Shown: one piece after another, positions 8,338 through 20,734 of the stretch
How the letters are laid out: each line of letters opens with the position of its first letter
How positions within the stretch are numbered: the first letter of the stretch is position 1
The notes under the pieces: model-generated
What the model was told of the DNA's origin: nothing
The model's database searches: none
What the model saw: the letters and a program-made list of their open reading frames with translations, nothing else
Made by a program: the position numbers and the translations under genes
Origin: Geoalkalibacter sp.
Lineage (GTDB): Bacteria; Desulfobacterota; Desulfuromonadia; Desulfuromonadales; Geoalkalibacteraceae
Assembly (NCBI RefSeq): GCF_030605225.1
Contig: NZ_JAUWAV010000005.1
Location: forward strand, 48,625-112,624
DNA: 64,000 bases
Direction: 5' to 3'

Positions 8338-8628
8338 ATGAACCATCTGATCCTGACCGTGGATGCGGTGACCCAGATCGCCCTGCACCTGTTTGCCCTG
8401 ACCATCGTCTGGATCATCATCGCCGGGCACCGGGCGCGGAAGAAAGATCCCGAGGAACCCGAGGCGCGCGGTTTTTGGGGGCGTACCAACAATCTGCTGC
8501 TCTGGCCGCACCGTGAATACGCCCTGCGCAAACACAATCATTGGCTGATCTGGATCAACCTGGTGTGCGCGGGATTGACGCTGCTCGGCTTTGTAATGCT
8601 GCCGCTGCTGGCCTGGCTGAGCCGCTAA
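8338..8628 (+). CDS. Small two-helix membrane protein, unknown function
   Basis: A 96-residue protein with two predicted transmembrane helices, about 8-28 (IALHLFALTIVWIIIAG) and about 70-92 (LIWINLVCAGLTLLGFVMLP). A charged cytoplasmic-type loop rich in R, K and E separates them (HRARKKDPEEPEARG). The family was not recognised. GGGAAGGG lies upstream of the ATG at a rather long distance of about 10 bases. It is a single-gene unit: a promoter candidate stands in front and a terminator hairpin begins 8 bases after the stop. Confidence 0.8.
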   Translation: MNHLILTVDAVTQIALHLFALTIVWIIIAGHRARKKDPEEPEARGFWGRTNNLLLWPHREYALRKHNHWLIWINLVCAGLTLLGFVMLPLLAWLSR

Positions 8629-8635
8629 AACGCGA

Positions 8636-8661
8636 AAACCCCGTTCCGAGGAACGGGGTTT
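8636..8661 (+). terminator. Rho-independent terminator
   Basis: A perfect 12-bp stem (AAACCCCGTTCC with its complement) and a very short central loop, followed by TCTCTCT rather than a clean T run. It starts 8 bases after the stop of the membrane protein gene. Confidence 0.75.
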
Positions 8662-8960
8662 CTCTCTGACTTGTCTCCGGGATGCCGAGGGTGCGTTGGA
8701 AATTCTCGCCCTTCAGTAGAAGGACTGGCCTCTGAACGGCGCTTCAGGCTTCCCGCTGCTTGGCGGTCCTGCTCACCACGACGTTACGCGAGGTTTAGAG
8801 GTTCTTGGTGTCGGCGAGGGTTTCGTCGGCGCCCATCGTGCATCCCAGAGAATCAAGGATCACTTTGTCTTTCTGAGAATATGCTAACAAAAGTCGGGGC
8901 CTTGGGCAAGCACTTTTTTTGCCGGGGCCGCCGCCATTTCCGGAGGTCAAACGCCATCGC
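8662..8960 (+). other. Intergenic leader region before ettA
   Basis: About 300 bases without a supportable gene. Short open frames exist on both strands but lack ribosome sites. A GGAGG at 8942-8946 stands 14 bases before the ettA ATG, which is longer than usual. No convincing promoter or riboswitch was identified. Confidence 0.5.
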
Positions 8961-10640
<1,680 letters not shown>

Positions 10641-10665
10641 TTCCATCGCGTCGAACCGCAGCATG

Positions 10666-10707
10666 AAAAAAGGCCGGATTCCTTCGCGGGAACCCGGCCT
10701 TTTTTTT
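10666..10707. terminator. Bidirectional terminator between ettA and htpX
   Basis: AAAAAAGGCCGG pairs with CCGGCCTTTTTTTT, with the stem extended inward past one mismatch. A and T runs on the two sides allow termination in both directions for these convergent genes. Confidence 0.9.
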
Positions 10708-10725
10708 ACCGATCGATATTCACTC

Positions 10726-11613
10726 TCAATAGGCGCGCTTGAGCGCTTCGATCCGCTCATCCAGGGGCGGATGCGTCATGAACAGGCGCATGAAGCTCGA
10801 GCCTTTGCCGCCAGAGATGCCGAAGGCGGCCATCTGGTCGGGCAGGTGTGGCTGATTGACGCTGCGCTTGAGTTTTTCGAGCGCGGCGATCATCTTTTCG
10901 CGGCCGGCCAGTCGCGCGCCGCCGGCATCGGCGCGGAATTCACGCTGGCGGCTGAACCACATGACGATGATGCTGGCGAGAATGCCGAAGACGATTTGGG
11001 TGACGATGGAGGTGATATAGAAGGCCGGGCCGTGGCCTTCCTCGGTCTTGAACACGGCGCGGTCGACGAAATGGCCGACGACGCGCGAGGCGACGATGAC
11101 GAAAGTGTTGACCACCCCCTGGATGAGGGCCAGGGTGATCATGTCGCCGTTGGCCACGTGGCTCACCTCGTGGGCGAGGACCGCTTCGGCCTCGTCGCGG
11201 TTCATGGACTGGAGCAGCCCGGTGCTCACCGCGACCAGGGCGTTGTTGCGCCGCGCGCCGGTGGCGAAGGCATTGACGTCGGGGGCGTTGTAGATGGCCA
11301 CTTCGGGCATGCCGATGCCGGCGATTTCCGCCTGCTTGCGCACGGTCTGCACCAGCCAGGCTTCCACCTCGTTGCGCGGCGTGGTGATGACCTGGGCGCC
11401 GGTGAGGCGCTTGGCCGTCCACTTGGAAATGGCCAAGGAAATGAGCGAGCCGCCGAAGCCGAAGACCGCGGCGAACACGGTGAGATTGTAGAGATCGAGG
11501 CCGACGCCCTGCTCATCGAGAATGCGGCCGACGCCGAGCAGACTCAGCACAATGCTGAGGACGAAGACGATCGCCAGGTTGGTGATGATAAACAGAACAA
11601 CTCTCTTCAACAT
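10726..11613 (-). CDS. htpX: Membrane zinc metalloprotease HtpX
   Basis: An inner-membrane M48 peptidase of 295 residues (E. coli 293) that helps degrade misfolded membrane proteins. Two N-terminal transmembrane helices (about 4-24 and 40-60) precede the zinc motif HEVSH near 142, and two more hydrophobic segments follow (about 155-178 and 195-215). A third zinc ligand Glu lies in the region [12 protein letters not shown]. The C-terminus [11 protein letters not shown] is characteristic. GGAGGAAG precedes the ATG. The upstream region holds a heat-shock-type promoter, consistent with its stress role. Confidence 0.96.
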   Translation of the reverse strand: MLKRVVLFIITNLAIVFVLSIVLSLLGVGRILDEQGVGLDLYNLTVFAAVFGFGGSLISLAISKWTAKRLTGAQVITTPRNEVEAWLVQTVRKQAEIAGIGMPEVAIYNAPDVNAFATGARRNNALVAVSTGLLQSMNRDEAEAVLAHEVSHVANGDMITLALIQGVVNTFVIVASRVVGHFVDRAVFKTEEGHGPAFYITSIVTQIVFGILASIIVMWFSRQREFRADAGGARLAGREKMIAALEKLKRSVNQPHLPDQMAAFGISGGKGSSFMRLFMTHPPLDERIEALKRAY

Positions 11614-11739
11614 CGTTTTTCTTCCTCCACGGAGAATGTTTCATGGGAGGCGCCGGGCGTCTTTCCTTCCCCGGTGCCGGAAATGCGCGTGCCGCCTGTG
11701 TAGTGTCCCAAGGGGTCTGCACGGCGGCACTTATTAATT

Positions 11740-11765
11740 ATGGGGCCTGACCCCCGGGTGTCAAG
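11740..11765 (-). promoter_or_regulatory. Sigma-32-type heat-shock promoter of htpX (overlapping a sigma-70 promoter)
   Basis: On the minus strand CTTGAC (11760-11765), 14 bases, CCCCAT (11740-11745) followed by AAT. This matches the sigma-32 consensus (CTTGAA, 13-15 bases, CCCCATNT) at all but one core position. The same stretch can be read as TTGACA, 16 bases, CATAAT, a near-perfect sigma-70 promoter. The predicted leader is about 115 nt. Confidence 0.75.
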
Positions 11766-12044
11766 AAAAACCGGGATGAAAAGCGTCGGGTTCTCCCGCG
11801 CCCCTTTTGACCTCGGGGGCCGGGCATGGCCAAGGGGCGTCGGAAAGGGTTTTCGCGCCAGGGTTCCGACGAAACCCTGTTTATTATTTGAAGAATACAA
11901 TGATTTTGTGCAAATTTTCTTCCCTTTGCTTTCCCTTTGCCGGGGACAGGCAACCGCGCGACAACACAGGGAAGCCGCCTGAATCCCGCTGGCGGCAGGG
12001 GGCGTGCAAACCTTGTTCATCAAACCTTGTTCCAGAAAAAACCG
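11766..12044. other. Non-coding gap upstream of the htpX promoter
   Basis: No gene or structured element could be supported here. A short near-repeat (CAAACCTTGTTC at about 12007 and TCAAACCTTGTTCC at about 12019) lies just upstream of the next promoter. The A/T content rises in 11880-11930. Confidence 0.5.
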
Positions 12045-12073
12045 TTGAAAAACAAAAGGTTGTCCGTGATAAT
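12045..12073 (+). promoter_or_regulatory. Strong sigma-70 promoter of the 32-residue peptide gene
   Basis: TTGAAA (12045-12050), exactly 17 bases, GATAAT (12068-12073). Both boxes match 5 of 6. The start codon of the small gene lies 55 bases downstream. Confidence 0.75.
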
Positions 12074-12128
12074 GGGCCAAGTGTGAGCTTTTTCTAACCA
12101 GGCGTTTGTTCACGAAAGGAGCACGGAG

Positions 12129-12227
12129 ATGTTGGAAAGTTTTTCCCTGTCCCTGACCCTGTATGCTGCCTTGCTGGTGACCGCATGGATCGGTCGTTGT
12201 TTCGAGGGGCGCCGCATTCTGGGCTGA
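12129..12227 (+). CDS. 32-residue single-span membrane peptide
   Basis: A tiny gene encoding 32 residues: a hydrophobic stretch (LSLTLYAALLVTAWIG, about 6-22), then C24 and a basic tail (FEGRRILG). It should sit in the inner membrane with the positive tail in the cytoplasm. Support for a real gene: AAAGGAG 7 bases before the ATG, a strong promoter 55 bases upstream, and a perfect terminator starting 22 bases after the stop, so it is a complete transcription unit. The family is unknown; a type I toxin-like or stress-related membrane peptide is possible but unproven. Confidence 0.7.
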   Translation: MLESFSLSLTLYAALLVTAWIGRCFEGRRILG

Positions 12228-12248
12228 GAGGTCCCGGGCAAGATGAAC

Positions 12249-12286
12249 AAAAAGCCCGCGCGGCACAGCGTCCGCGCGGGCTTTTT
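12249..12286. terminator. Bidirectional terminator
   Basis: AAAAAGCCCGCGCGG pairs perfectly with CCGCGCGGGCTTTTT around an 8-base loop. It serves the small peptide gene on the plus strand and the lipoprotein gene on the minus strand. Confidence 0.92.
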
Positions 12287-12305
12287 GCGTAGACCGCGGC
12301 TTGAA

Positions 12306-12956
12306 TCAGCCCTGCGGGGTGATGGTGATTTCCACGCGACGGTTGAGTTGACGGCCGGCCTCGGTGTTGTTGTCGGCGATGGGACGGCTTTCGCCGTAGC
12401 CGACGGTGCGCATGCGCATGGGGCTCACGCCGTTGCTCATCAGCGCGTTCTTGACCGCTTCGGCGCGTCGCTCGGAAAGCTGCTGATTGTGGCTTTCGCT
12501 GCCGGTGCTGTCGGTATGGCCGGCAATGAGGATGTTGGTCTGGGGATACTGGTTGAGCACGTTGGACACGCGGTTGATTTCGTCGTAGGCTCCCGGCTTG
12601 ATGGTGGCCGAATTGACGTCGAAGAGCACGTCGGACTTGAAGGTCAGGGCGATGGTGTTGACGTTGCGCTGCACGCTAGCCCCTTCCACCCCGGCCACGG
12701 CCTGCTGCAGGGCCGCTTCCTGGTTTTCCATGTAGCGGCCGATGGCGCCGCCTGCCATGCCGCCCACCACCGCGCCGATGCCGGCGCCGATAAGGGTACC
12801 TTTGGTGTCGCCGCCGATGGCCTGGCCGAGACCCGCGCCGGCGAGGGCGCCGACGCCGGTGCCGACGGCCGCACCCTGCTGGGTCTTGGTGGGGGGCTGG
12901 GCGCAACCCGCCGCGGCGAGCATGGCGATCATCAGCACTATCAGGGTTCTTTTCAT
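12306..12956 (-). CDS. OmpA-family lipoprotein with glycine zipper
   Basis: A 216-residue outer-membrane lipoprotein. Signal peptide with lipobox LAAAGC (acylated Cys18), a glycine-zipper region at about 29-75 (GTGVGALAGAGLG, GAGIGAVVGGMAGG), and a C-terminal OmpA peptidoglycan-binding domain (about 105-212) with the signatures AGHTDSTGSE and LSERRAEAVKNAL...GYGESRP. The architecture matches YiaD/Pal-like lipoproteins that link the outer membrane to murein. AGGAGG stands upstream of the ATG. It appears monocistronic. Confidence 0.94.
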   Translation of the reverse strand: MKRTLIVLMIAMLAAAGCAQPPTKTQQGAAVGTGVGALAGAGLGQAIGGDTKGTLIGAGIGAVVGGMAGGAIGRYMENQEAALQQAVAGVEGASVQRNVNTIALTFKSDVLFDVNSATIKPGAYDEINRVSNVLNQYPQTNILIAGHTDSTGSESHNQQLSERRAEAVKNALMSNGVSPMRMRTVGYGESRPIADNNTEAGRQLNRRVEITITPQG

Positions 12957-13183
12957 GATTCTTGCTCCTCCTGTCGATACATTCTGAGTTGTTTGAACAT
13001 CTTGCGGCCATTATACTCCCTTGATCGCCCGTCGCAAAGCACGAAGCGTCGTCATGTCGTCCGATGTCGTGCGATGTCCGGCGGCTCGAGGGGGCCTCGG
13101 GCGGGCCTTAAGCCTTGATCGGCGCCGGTCGCCATGGTACTTTTGCCCCCTTCACCAGGTTTTTCCAGATCCGGGAGCTGCCC

Positions 13184-13471
13184 ATGAAAATCACTCCAGA
13201 GCAGGTACGCAACGTCGCCAGGTTGGCGCGGCTGGCGCTGCCCGCGGAAGAAATCCAGACCCTCACCGGACAAATGGACGCCATCTTGTCCTATGTCGCC
13301 AAGCTCGATGAGCTCGACGTCGCCGACATCGTGCCCACCGCCCATGCCGTGCCGGTGGAAAACGCCCTGCGCGCGGACGTGGAGCGCCCCTCCATCGGCC
13401 TGGACAAGGCCCTGGCCAATGCGCCGGCGGCGGTCAACGGCTGTTTCCGCGTGCCGCGGGTCATCGAATGA
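13184..13471 (+). CDS. gatC: Asp-tRNA(Asn)/Glu-tRNA(Gln) amidotransferase subunit C
   Basis: A 95-residue GatC, normal length, which stabilises GatA in the GatCAB complex that converts mischarged Glu-tRNA(Gln) and Asp-tRNA(Asn). The segments [16 protein letters not shown] and the C-terminal [13 protein letters not shown] are typical. The start at 13184 has GGGAG 7 bases upstream; the frame extends further but the extension is not family-like. First gene of the gatC-gatA-gatB-mtnA-glnE run. Confidence 0.95.
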   Translation: MKITPEQVRNVARLARLALPAEEIQTLTGQMDAILSYVAKLDELDVADIVPTAHAVPVENALRADVERPSIGLDKALANAPAAVNGCFRVPRVIE

Positions 13472-13493
13472 TGAAGGAAAGGATGATACGTCC

Positions 13494-14951
13494 ATGAGCC
13501 TGACCGAGCTTTCCCTGCGCGAGCTCCAGCAGCAACTGCGGACCCGCAAGCTGTCCTCCGTGGAGCTGACCCGTGCTTTTTTCGCTCGCATCGCCGCCAC
13601 CGACGAGCGCGTCAATGCCTTCATCACTTTGTGCGAGGAGCAGGCCCTGGCAGCCGCCGCGGCGGCCGATCGCCGATTGGCGGCGGGTGATGTCGCGCCC
13701 CTGACCGGCATCCCCCTGGCGGTCAAGGACATCTTCAACACCGAAGGGGTGCGCACCACCTGCGCCTCGAAGATCCTCGCCGACTACGTCGCCCCCTATG
13801 ACGCCACCGCGGTGGCGCGGCTCAAGGCGCAAGGCGCGGTGCTGCTCGGCAAGCTCAACATGGATGAGTTCGCCATGGGCAGTTCCAACGAAACCTCGGC
13901 CTTCGGCGCGGTGAACAATCCCTGGAATCCGCGGTGCGTGGCGGGGGGCTCCTCGGGCGGTTCGGCGGCGGCGGTGGCCGCCTGCCAGGTGCCCGCGTCC
14001 CTGGGCACTGATACGGGCGGCTCCATTCGCCAGCCGGCGAGTCACTGCGGGGTGGTCGGCTTGAAGCCCACCTACGGCCGGGTGTCGCGCTACGGGGTGA
14101 TCGCCTATGCCTCCTCTTTGGATCAGGTCGGGCCCCTGGCGCGCAACGTCGAAGACTGCGCCCTGCTGCTGCAGGCGGTGGCGGGGCATGACCCGCTCGA
14201 TTCGACCTCCGTTGAGCTGGACGTGCCGGATTACTCGGCCGGCCTGGGCGAGGGAGTCAGGGGCTTGCGCATCGGCCTGCCGCGCGAATATTTCATCGAC
14301 GGCCTCGACCCCGAGGTGCAGCGGGCGCTGGAGGCGGCCATCGCCGTTTATCGCGCTCTGGGCGCCGAGATCGTCGAGGTGAGCCTGCCCCACACGGATT
14401 ACGCCCTTGCCTGCTACTATCTCATCGCCACCGCCGAGGCCTCCAGCAACCTGGCGCGCTACGACGGGGTGCGCTACGGGTTGCGCGCCGAATCGGCCCA
14501 GGGCCTGCTTGACATGTATATGCAAAGCCGCGGCCAGGGTTTTGGCGCCGAGGTCAAGCGCCGCATCATGCTCGGCACTTACGCCCTGTCCTCGGGCTAT
14601 TACGATGCCTATTACCTCAAGGCGCAAAAGGTGCGCACCCTGATCCTGCGCGATTTTCTTCAGGCCTTTGAACGCTGCGACGTGCTGTTGACGCCCGTGG
14701 CGCCGACTCCGGCCTTTCGCCTCGGTGAGAAAACAGCCGATCCGCTGCAGATGTATCTCTCGGATATTTTCACCATTCCCGTGAATCTCGCCGGCACCTG
14801 CGGTCTGTCGCTGCCCTGCGGGCTTTCCGAAGCGGGGCTGCCCATCGGCCTGCAACTGGTGGGCAAGCCTTTCGATGAGGCGACGCTGCTGCGCGTCGCC
14901 CAGGCTTTCGAGCAGGCCACGGACTGGCATCAGAAAAGGGCGCCGCTTTAA
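13494..14951 (+). CDS. gatA: Asp-tRNA(Asn)/Glu-tRNA(Gln) amidotransferase subunit A
   Basis: A 485-residue amidase-signature enzyme that releases ammonia from glutamine for transamidation of mischarged tRNA. The catalytic Ser-cisSer-Lys triad is visible: Lys in PLAVKDIFN (near 77), cis-Ser in [13 protein letters not shown] and the nucleophile Ser in [13 protein letters not shown]. Length and start ([15 protein letters not shown]) match GatA. AAAGGA lies 10 bases before the ATG, and the gene starts 22 bases after gatC. A palindromic repeat separates it from gatB. Confidence 0.97.
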   Translation: MSLTELSLRELQQQLRTRKLSSVELTRAFFARIAATDERVNAFITLCEEQALAAAAAADRRLAAGDVAPLTGIPLAVKDIFNTEGVRTTCASKILADYVAPYDATAVARLKAQGAVLLGKLNMDEFAMGSSNETSAFGAVNNPWNPRCVAGGSSGGSAAAVAACQVPASLGTDTGGSIRQPASHCGVVGLKPTYGRVSRYGVIAYASSLDQVGPLARNVEDCALLLQAVAGHDPLDSTSVELDVPDYSAGLGEGVRGLRIGLPREYFIDGLDPEVQRALEAAIAVYRALGAEIVEVSLPHTDYALACYYLIATAEASSNLARYDGVRYGLRAESAQGLLDMYMQSRGQGFGAEVKRRIMLGTYALSSGYYDAYYLKAQKVRTLILRDFLQAFERCDVLLTPVAPTPAFRLGEKTADPLQMYLSDIFTIPVNLAGTCGLSLPCGLSEAGLPIGLQLVGKPFDEATLLRVAQAFEQATDWHQKRAPL

Positions 14952-14958
14952 TAGGCCC

Positions 14959-15009
14959 GTAGGGGCGACCCGGTGGGTCGCCCTGGGCGAGGCACCGCCT
15001 CGCCCCTAC
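14959..15009. repeat. 51-bp REP-like palindromic repeat between gatA and gatB
   Basis: The ends form a perfect 10-bp inverted repeat, GTAGGGGCGA and TCGCCCCTAC. Inside are two perfect hairpins: GGGCGACCC with GGGTCGCCC, and GGGCGAGGC with GCCTCGCCC. The structure resembles dispersed intergenic palindromes (REP/MITE type); no second copy is seen in this window. Confidence 0.7.
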
Positions 15010-15040
15010 ACCGTCAGGATCCCTTCGCGAGGACGAATTT

Positions 15041-16492
15041 ATGCTCTCCAAATACGAAACGGTCATCGGCCTTGAGGTCCACGTCCAGCTGACCACCGCC
15101 ACCAAGATCTTCTGCGGCTGCTCGACGCGCTTCGGCGCGGCGCCCAACAGCCAGACCTGTCCGGTGTGCCTGGCCTTGCCGGGGGCGCTGCCGGTGCTCA
15201 ACGGCAAGGCGGTGGATTTCGCCATCCTCGCCGGCCTGGCCACCCACTGCCGCATCGCGCCGCGCTCCATTTTCGCGCGCAAGAACTATTTCTATCCCGA
15301 TCTGCCCAAGGGTTATCAGATCAGCCAGTACGAGCTGCCCATCTGCGAGCACGGCCATCTCGACATCACCCTGGAGGATGGCGCGACCAAGCGCATCGGC
15401 ATCACCCGCATTCACATGGAGGAGGATGCCGGCAAGTCCATGCACGGCGAGACGCCCGATACCTCGGGCTCGTCCTTCGTCGATCTCAATCGCGCCGGCA
15501 CGCCGCTTCTGGAAATCGTTTCCGAGCCCGACATGCGCTCGCCCGAGGAAGCCATCGCCTATCTCAAGAAACTCCACCAGATCGTGGTCTATCTCGGGGT
15601 GTGCGACGGCAACCTGGAGCAGGGCTCCTTTCGCTGCGACGCCAACGTTTCGGTGCGCCCGCGCGGTCAGAAAGAGTTCGGCACCCGTGCCGAGATCAAG
15701 AACATCAACTCCTTTCGCTTCATCAAGCAGGCCATCGAGTACGAGGTCGAGCGGCAGATCGAGCTGATCGAGAACGGCGAAAAGGTGGTGCAGGAAACCC
15801 GCCTGTTCGATCCGGCGACGGGCGTGACCCGCTCCATGCGCGGCAAGGAAGATGCCCACGATTATCGCTACTTCCCCGATCCCGACCTGGTGCCCCTGGT
15901 GGTGGACGAAGCCTGGATCGCGCGCATGCGCGCCCAGATGCCCGAGCTGCCCGAGGCGCGTCGCGCGCGCTTCGTCACGCAGTACGGCATTCCCGAGTAC
16001 GATGCCGAGGTGCTCACCGCCGAGCGGGCCCTCGCCGACTACTACGATGCCTGCGTCCGTCTGCACGGCGGCGCCAAGGTGTGCGCCAACTGGGTGATGG
16101 GCGAGGTGATTCGCGGCCTCAACGAGCAGGGCGTCGCCATCGCCGAGTGTCCGGTGAGCCCGGAGATGCTCGCCGGCATGCTCAAGCGCATCGACGACGG
16201 CACCATCTCGGGCAAGATCGCCAAGACGGTGTTCGACGAGATGTGGAAGAGCGGGCACGACGCCGACAGGATCATCGCCGAAAAGGGCCTCAAGCAGGTC
16301 ACCGACACCGGGGCCATCGAGGCGATCATCGATGAAATCCTTGCCGCCAACCCCGGCCAGGTCGAGGAATACCGCTCCGGCAAGGAGAAGGTGTTCGGTT
16401 TCTTCGTCGGTCTGGTGATGAAGGCCAGCAAGGGCAAGGCCAATCCGGCGGCGGTCAATGATCTGCTCAAGAAAAAGCTCGCGGGAGGCTAG
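15041..16492 (+). CDS. gatB: Asp-tRNA(Asn)/Glu-tRNA(Gln) amidotransferase subunit B
   Basis: A 483-residue GatB, the kinase-like, tRNA-binding subunit that phosphorylates the carboxyl group of the mischarged amino acid. Typical signatures: [34 protein letters not shown] and LDLNR-like [21 protein letters not shown]. The C-terminal YqeY-like tail domain (about 330-480) is complete. A GAGG site precedes the ATG at 15041. It follows gatA after a gap of 89 bases that contains the palindromic repeat; a tight mtnA start follows 3 bases after its stop. Confidence 0.97.
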   Translation: MLSKYETVIGLEVHVQLTTATKIFCGCSTRFGAAPNSQTCPVCLALPGALPVLNGKAVDFAILAGLATHCRIAPRSIFARKNYFYPDLPKGYQISQYELPICEHGHLDITLEDGATKRIGITRIHMEEDAGKSMHGETPDTSGSSFVDLNRAGTPLLEIVSEPDMRSPEEAIAYLKKLHQIVVYLGVCDGNLEQGSFRCDANVSVRPRGQKEFGTRAEIKNINSFRFIKQAIEYEVERQIELIENGEKVVQETRLFDPATGVTRSMRGKEDAHDYRYFPDPDLVPLVVDEAWIARMRAQMPELPEARRARFVTQYGIPEYDAEVLTAERALADYYDACVRLHGGAKVCANWVMGEVIRGLNEQGVAIAECPVSPEMLAGMLKRIDDGTISGKIAKTVFDEMWKSGHDADRIIAEKGLKQVTDTGAIEAIIDEILAANPGQVEEYRSGKEKVFGFFVGLVMKASKGKANPAAVNDLLKKKLAGG

Positions 16493-16495
16493 GCC

Positions 16496-17542
<1,047 letters not shown>

Positions 17543-20500
17543 ATGACGGATTCTCTCATCGCCGGAGCGCTGGCGGCCTGTCGGCAGGGCGATGAAGCGC
17601 GTCTTGCCGGGCTGCTCGAAGAGCTTGGCTACGGCGACGGCCGGCGCGGCGCGACCAACCTGGTGCTCATTCATCGGCATCTCAACGCTGAAACCCTCCT
17701 GGTCGATCTTCTGCGCGACGCCCTGGCGACCGCCTGTCCCGACGACGCCCTCAACTTTCTCGAACGGCTCGGCAACACGGCGGATCCCGCCGATCTGAGC
17801 AAGGTTCTGCAAAGCGCCGCGAGCCGCCGTCAGCTGCTGCGGATACTCGGCGCCTCGCCCTTTCTCGCCGGCATTCTTTGCCGTGACGCGCATTATCTGC
17901 GGCGCCTGCTGGTGGAGGGGGATCTGCTGCGTGTCAAGCAGGGGGCGGAAATGGCCGTCGAACTGCGAGCCCTGATCGCCGATGAGGTGGATTTCGCCGG
18001 CCTGCAACAGGGGCTGCGCAGGTACAAGCGCCGCGAAATTCTGCGCATCGGCGGGCGCGATCTGTGCGGGCTGGCCGATCTGGTGGAAACCACCGCCGCC
18101 CTGTCCGACCTGGCGGGCGCCTGCCTGCATCGCGCCTACGAGGTGTGCGATCTTCTGCTGCGCAAGGAGTACGGCACGCCCCGGCTGGAGGGCGAGGAGG
18201 GCGAGGAACCCGAATTCACCGTGCTCGGCATGGGCAAGTTCGGCGGGCGCGAACTCAATTTTTCCTCCGACATCGATCTGATTTACGTCTACTCGTCCGA
18301 GCGCGGCGAAACCGCCGGGATTGCCGACGGACGCGGCGGGGCGCGCAACCGCATCGGCCTGCATCAGTATTTCGTCAAGTTGGCCGAGATGCTCACCCGC
18401 GCCCTGGGACAGGCGACGGTCGACGGCTTTGTCTTTCGCGTCGATCTCAACCTGCGCCCCGACGGCAGCCGCGGCGAGATGGCCATGTCCCGGCGCGGCG
18501 CCGAGGTTTATTACGAAAGCTGGGGGCAGAGCTGGGAGCGCGCCGCCCTGCTCAAGGCGCGCCCCGTGGCCGGTTCCCTCGCCCTCGGCGAGCGGCTGCT
18601 CAAGGAACTCGATCCCTTCATCTACCGGCGCTATCTCGATTACGGCATGGTCGAGGACATCAAGACCATGAAGATGAAGATCGACCACAACCTCGCCCGC
18701 CAGCGCGAGGGCGAGCTCAACCTCAAGCTCGGTCGCGGCGGCATCCGCGAAATTGAATTCTTCATCCAGGCGCTGCAACTCATCTACGCCGGAAAAAATC
18801 CCCTGCTGCGCGAGCGCAACACCCTCAAGGCCCTCGACCTGCTGTGCCGCGAGGGTCTGATCCGCGAGGAGGATCATCGTCATCTGCGCGACGCCTACGT
18901 GTTTTTGCGCACGGTGGAGCACCGCATCCAGGTGGTGCAGGAGCGTCAGACCCACAACCTGCCGAAAAAAGACAGCGAGCTGCTGCTCCTCGCCCGGCGC
19001 AGCGGCTTTGCCGATCTGCCGTCCTTCCTGCAGGCGCTCGAAAACCATCGCCTCGGCGTGCAGGCCATTTACCGCGACCTGTTTTTCTCCGGCGAGGAAA
19101 AGATCCGCGAGGAAGTGCGCCCGGAAATCGCCTTTCTCTTCGACGCCGCCGCCGAACCCGATCTGGTCAAGGACATGCTCGAGGAGCGTGGCTTCAAGAA
19201 TGTCGAGGGCGCCTACGACAACCTGCTGCTGCTGCGCGACGGCGGCTCCCATACGCATCTCACCGAGCGCAGCCGCCGGCTTCTCGAACGCATCGCGCCC
19301 CTGCTCCTGCAGGAGGTGATCGACACCCCCGAACCCGACATGGCCCTCAACAGCCTGGTGCGCTTTCTCGGCGCTCTGCGCGCGCGCTCGACCTTCTACG
19401 CCCTGCTGGCGGAAAACCGCGAGATCATTCGGCTTCTGGTCAATTTGTTCGGCACCAGCCAGTTTCTCTCGCGCATCTTCATCCAGCATCCGGAGATCCT
19501 CGATGCCCTGGTGTCGCGCCAGAACGTGGTGATCCGCAAGGGCAAGGAGCGGCTGCGCGCCGATCTGCGCGAGCAGCTGGCGCGTAGCGAGGATTACGAG
19601 GCCAAGCTCGATGCCCTGCGCCGGTTTCGCAGCGAGGAGTTCCTGCGCATCGCCCTGCACGATCTGAGCGGCGAGCTGAGTCTTGCCGAGGGCACCCAGC
19701 AGCTCTCTTTGCTTGCCGATGTCTGTCTGGAGCAGGCCGTCGAGATCGCCCGCGCCGAGCTCCTGCCGCGCTTCGGCATCCCTTTGTTCACCGACGAGGC
19801 GGGGCTGACGCGCGAGGCGGCCTTTGCCATCGTCGGCATGGGCAAGCTCGGCGGCCATGAGCTCACTTATCATTCGGACCTCGACATCATTTTCATCTAC
19901 GAGGCCGACGGCCACAACGCTCCGGCGCCGGACGGCGATCCCGAGCGGTTTCGCGAGCTGACCAACCAGGAGTATTTTTCGCGCCTGGCGCAGCGCGTCA
20001 TTTCGGTGCTCACCCTGCAGACCCGCGAGGGTCATGTCTACAAGATCGACACGCGGCTGCGCCCCTCGGGCAATCAGGGGCCGCTGGTCAGCAGCCTGCC
20101 CGCCTTCGAGCGCTACCACCAGGCGAGCGCCGCTCTCTGGGAGCGCCAGGCCCTGACCAAGGCGCGGGTGGTGACCGGACCGCCCGAATTTGCCCGGCGC
20201 GTCGAGGAGATCTGCGCGCACCAGGTTTACGGAAGGCCGGTGCCCGCTCAGCTCAAGGACGAAATCTATCGCCTGCGCGGACGCATGGAGGCCGAGATCG
20301 CCCGCGAGAGCGCCGAACATTTCAACATCAAGACCGGCCGCGGCGGCATGGTCGATGTGGAATTTCTCGCCCAGTATCTGCAACTGCTGCACGGCGGCGC
20401 CAATCCCGAACTGCGCACCGCCAGCACCACCCAGCTGCTCGGCGCCCTGAGCCGCGCGAAAATTCTCGACGCCTCCGAATTACAGGCCCTGGGCAGCGGT

Positions 20501-20734
20501 TATGTGTTTTTGCGCCGCCTCGAAAACAAGCTGCGCCTGGTGCACGATCAGTCCATCAACGATCTCTCCGGCGAGCGCAATTATTTGGTCAAGCTCGCCC
20601 GCCGTCTTGGCTATCCCGAGCGGCCCGTGCGTCCCGACCAGGCTTTTCTCGCCGACTACCGCCGCGTGACGGACGGCATCCGCGCCATCTTCGAGCGCCA
20701 TTTGGGGCCGGGCGCGCGGGCCGGGGCAAGCTAG
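17543..20734 (+). CDS. glnE: Bifunctional glutamine synthetase adenylyltransferase/deadenylyltransferase
   Basis: A 1063-residue GlnE (E. coli 946) that adenylylates and deadenylylates glutamine synthetase in response to PII and glutamine. Two nucleotidyltransferase domains are visible: the N-terminal AR domain with GMGKFGGRELNFSSDIDLI near 230 and the C-terminal AT domain with GMGKLGGHELTYHSDLDII near 770. Each carries the catalytic G-S/G...DxD pattern. It starts with zero bases after the mtnA stop, so translation is coupled. Together with the glutamate synthase operon at 41-46 kb this supplies nitrogen-assimilation control. Confidence 0.96.
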   Translation: MTDSLIAGALAACRQGDEARLAGLLEELGYGDGRRGATNLVLIHRHLNAETLLVDLLRDALATACPDDALNFLERLGNTADPADLSKVLQSAASRRQLLRILGASPFLAGILCRDAHYLRRLLVEGDLLRVKQGAEMAVELRALIADEVDFAGLQQGLRRYKRREILRIGGRDLCGLADLVETTAALSDLAGACLHRAYEVCDLLLRKEYGTPRLEGEEGEEPEFTVLGMGKFGGRELNFSSDIDLIYVYSSERGETAGIADGRGGARNRIGLHQYFVKLAEMLTRALGQATVDGFVFRVDLNLRPDGSRGEMAMSRRGAEVYYESWGQSWERAALLKARPVAGSLALGERLLKELDPFIYRRYLDYGMVEDIKTMKMKIDHNLARQREGELNLKLGRGGIREIEFFIQALQLIYAGKNPLLRERNTLKALDLLCREGLIREEDHRHLRDAYVFLRTVEHRIQVVQERQTHNLPKKDSELLLLARRSGFADLPSFLQALENHRLGVQAIYRDLFFSGEEKIREEVRPEIAFLFDAAAEPDLVKDMLEERGFKNVEGAYDNLLLLRDGGSHTHLTERSRRLLERIAPLLLQEVIDTPEPDMALNSLVRFLGALRARSTFYALLAENREIIRLLVNLFGTSQFLSRIFIQHPEILDALVSRQNVVIRKGKERLRADLREQLARSEDYEAKLDALRRFRSEEFLRIALHDLSGELSLAEGTQQLSLLADVCLEQAVEIARAELLPRFGIPLFTDEAGLTREAAFAIVGMGKLGGHELTYHSDLDIIFIYEADGHNAPAPDGDPERFRELTNQEYFSRLAQRVISVLTLQTREGHVYKIDTRLRPSGNQGPLVSSLPAFERYHQASAALWERQALTKARVVTGPPEFARRVEEICAHQVYGRPVPAQLKDEIYRLRGRMEAEIARESAEHFNIKTGRGGMVDVEFLAQYLQLLHGGANPELRTASTTQLLGALSRAKILDASELQALGSGYVFLRRLENKLRLVHDQSINDLSGERNYLVKLARRLGYPERPVRPDQAFLADYRRVTDGIRAIFERHLGPGARAGAS

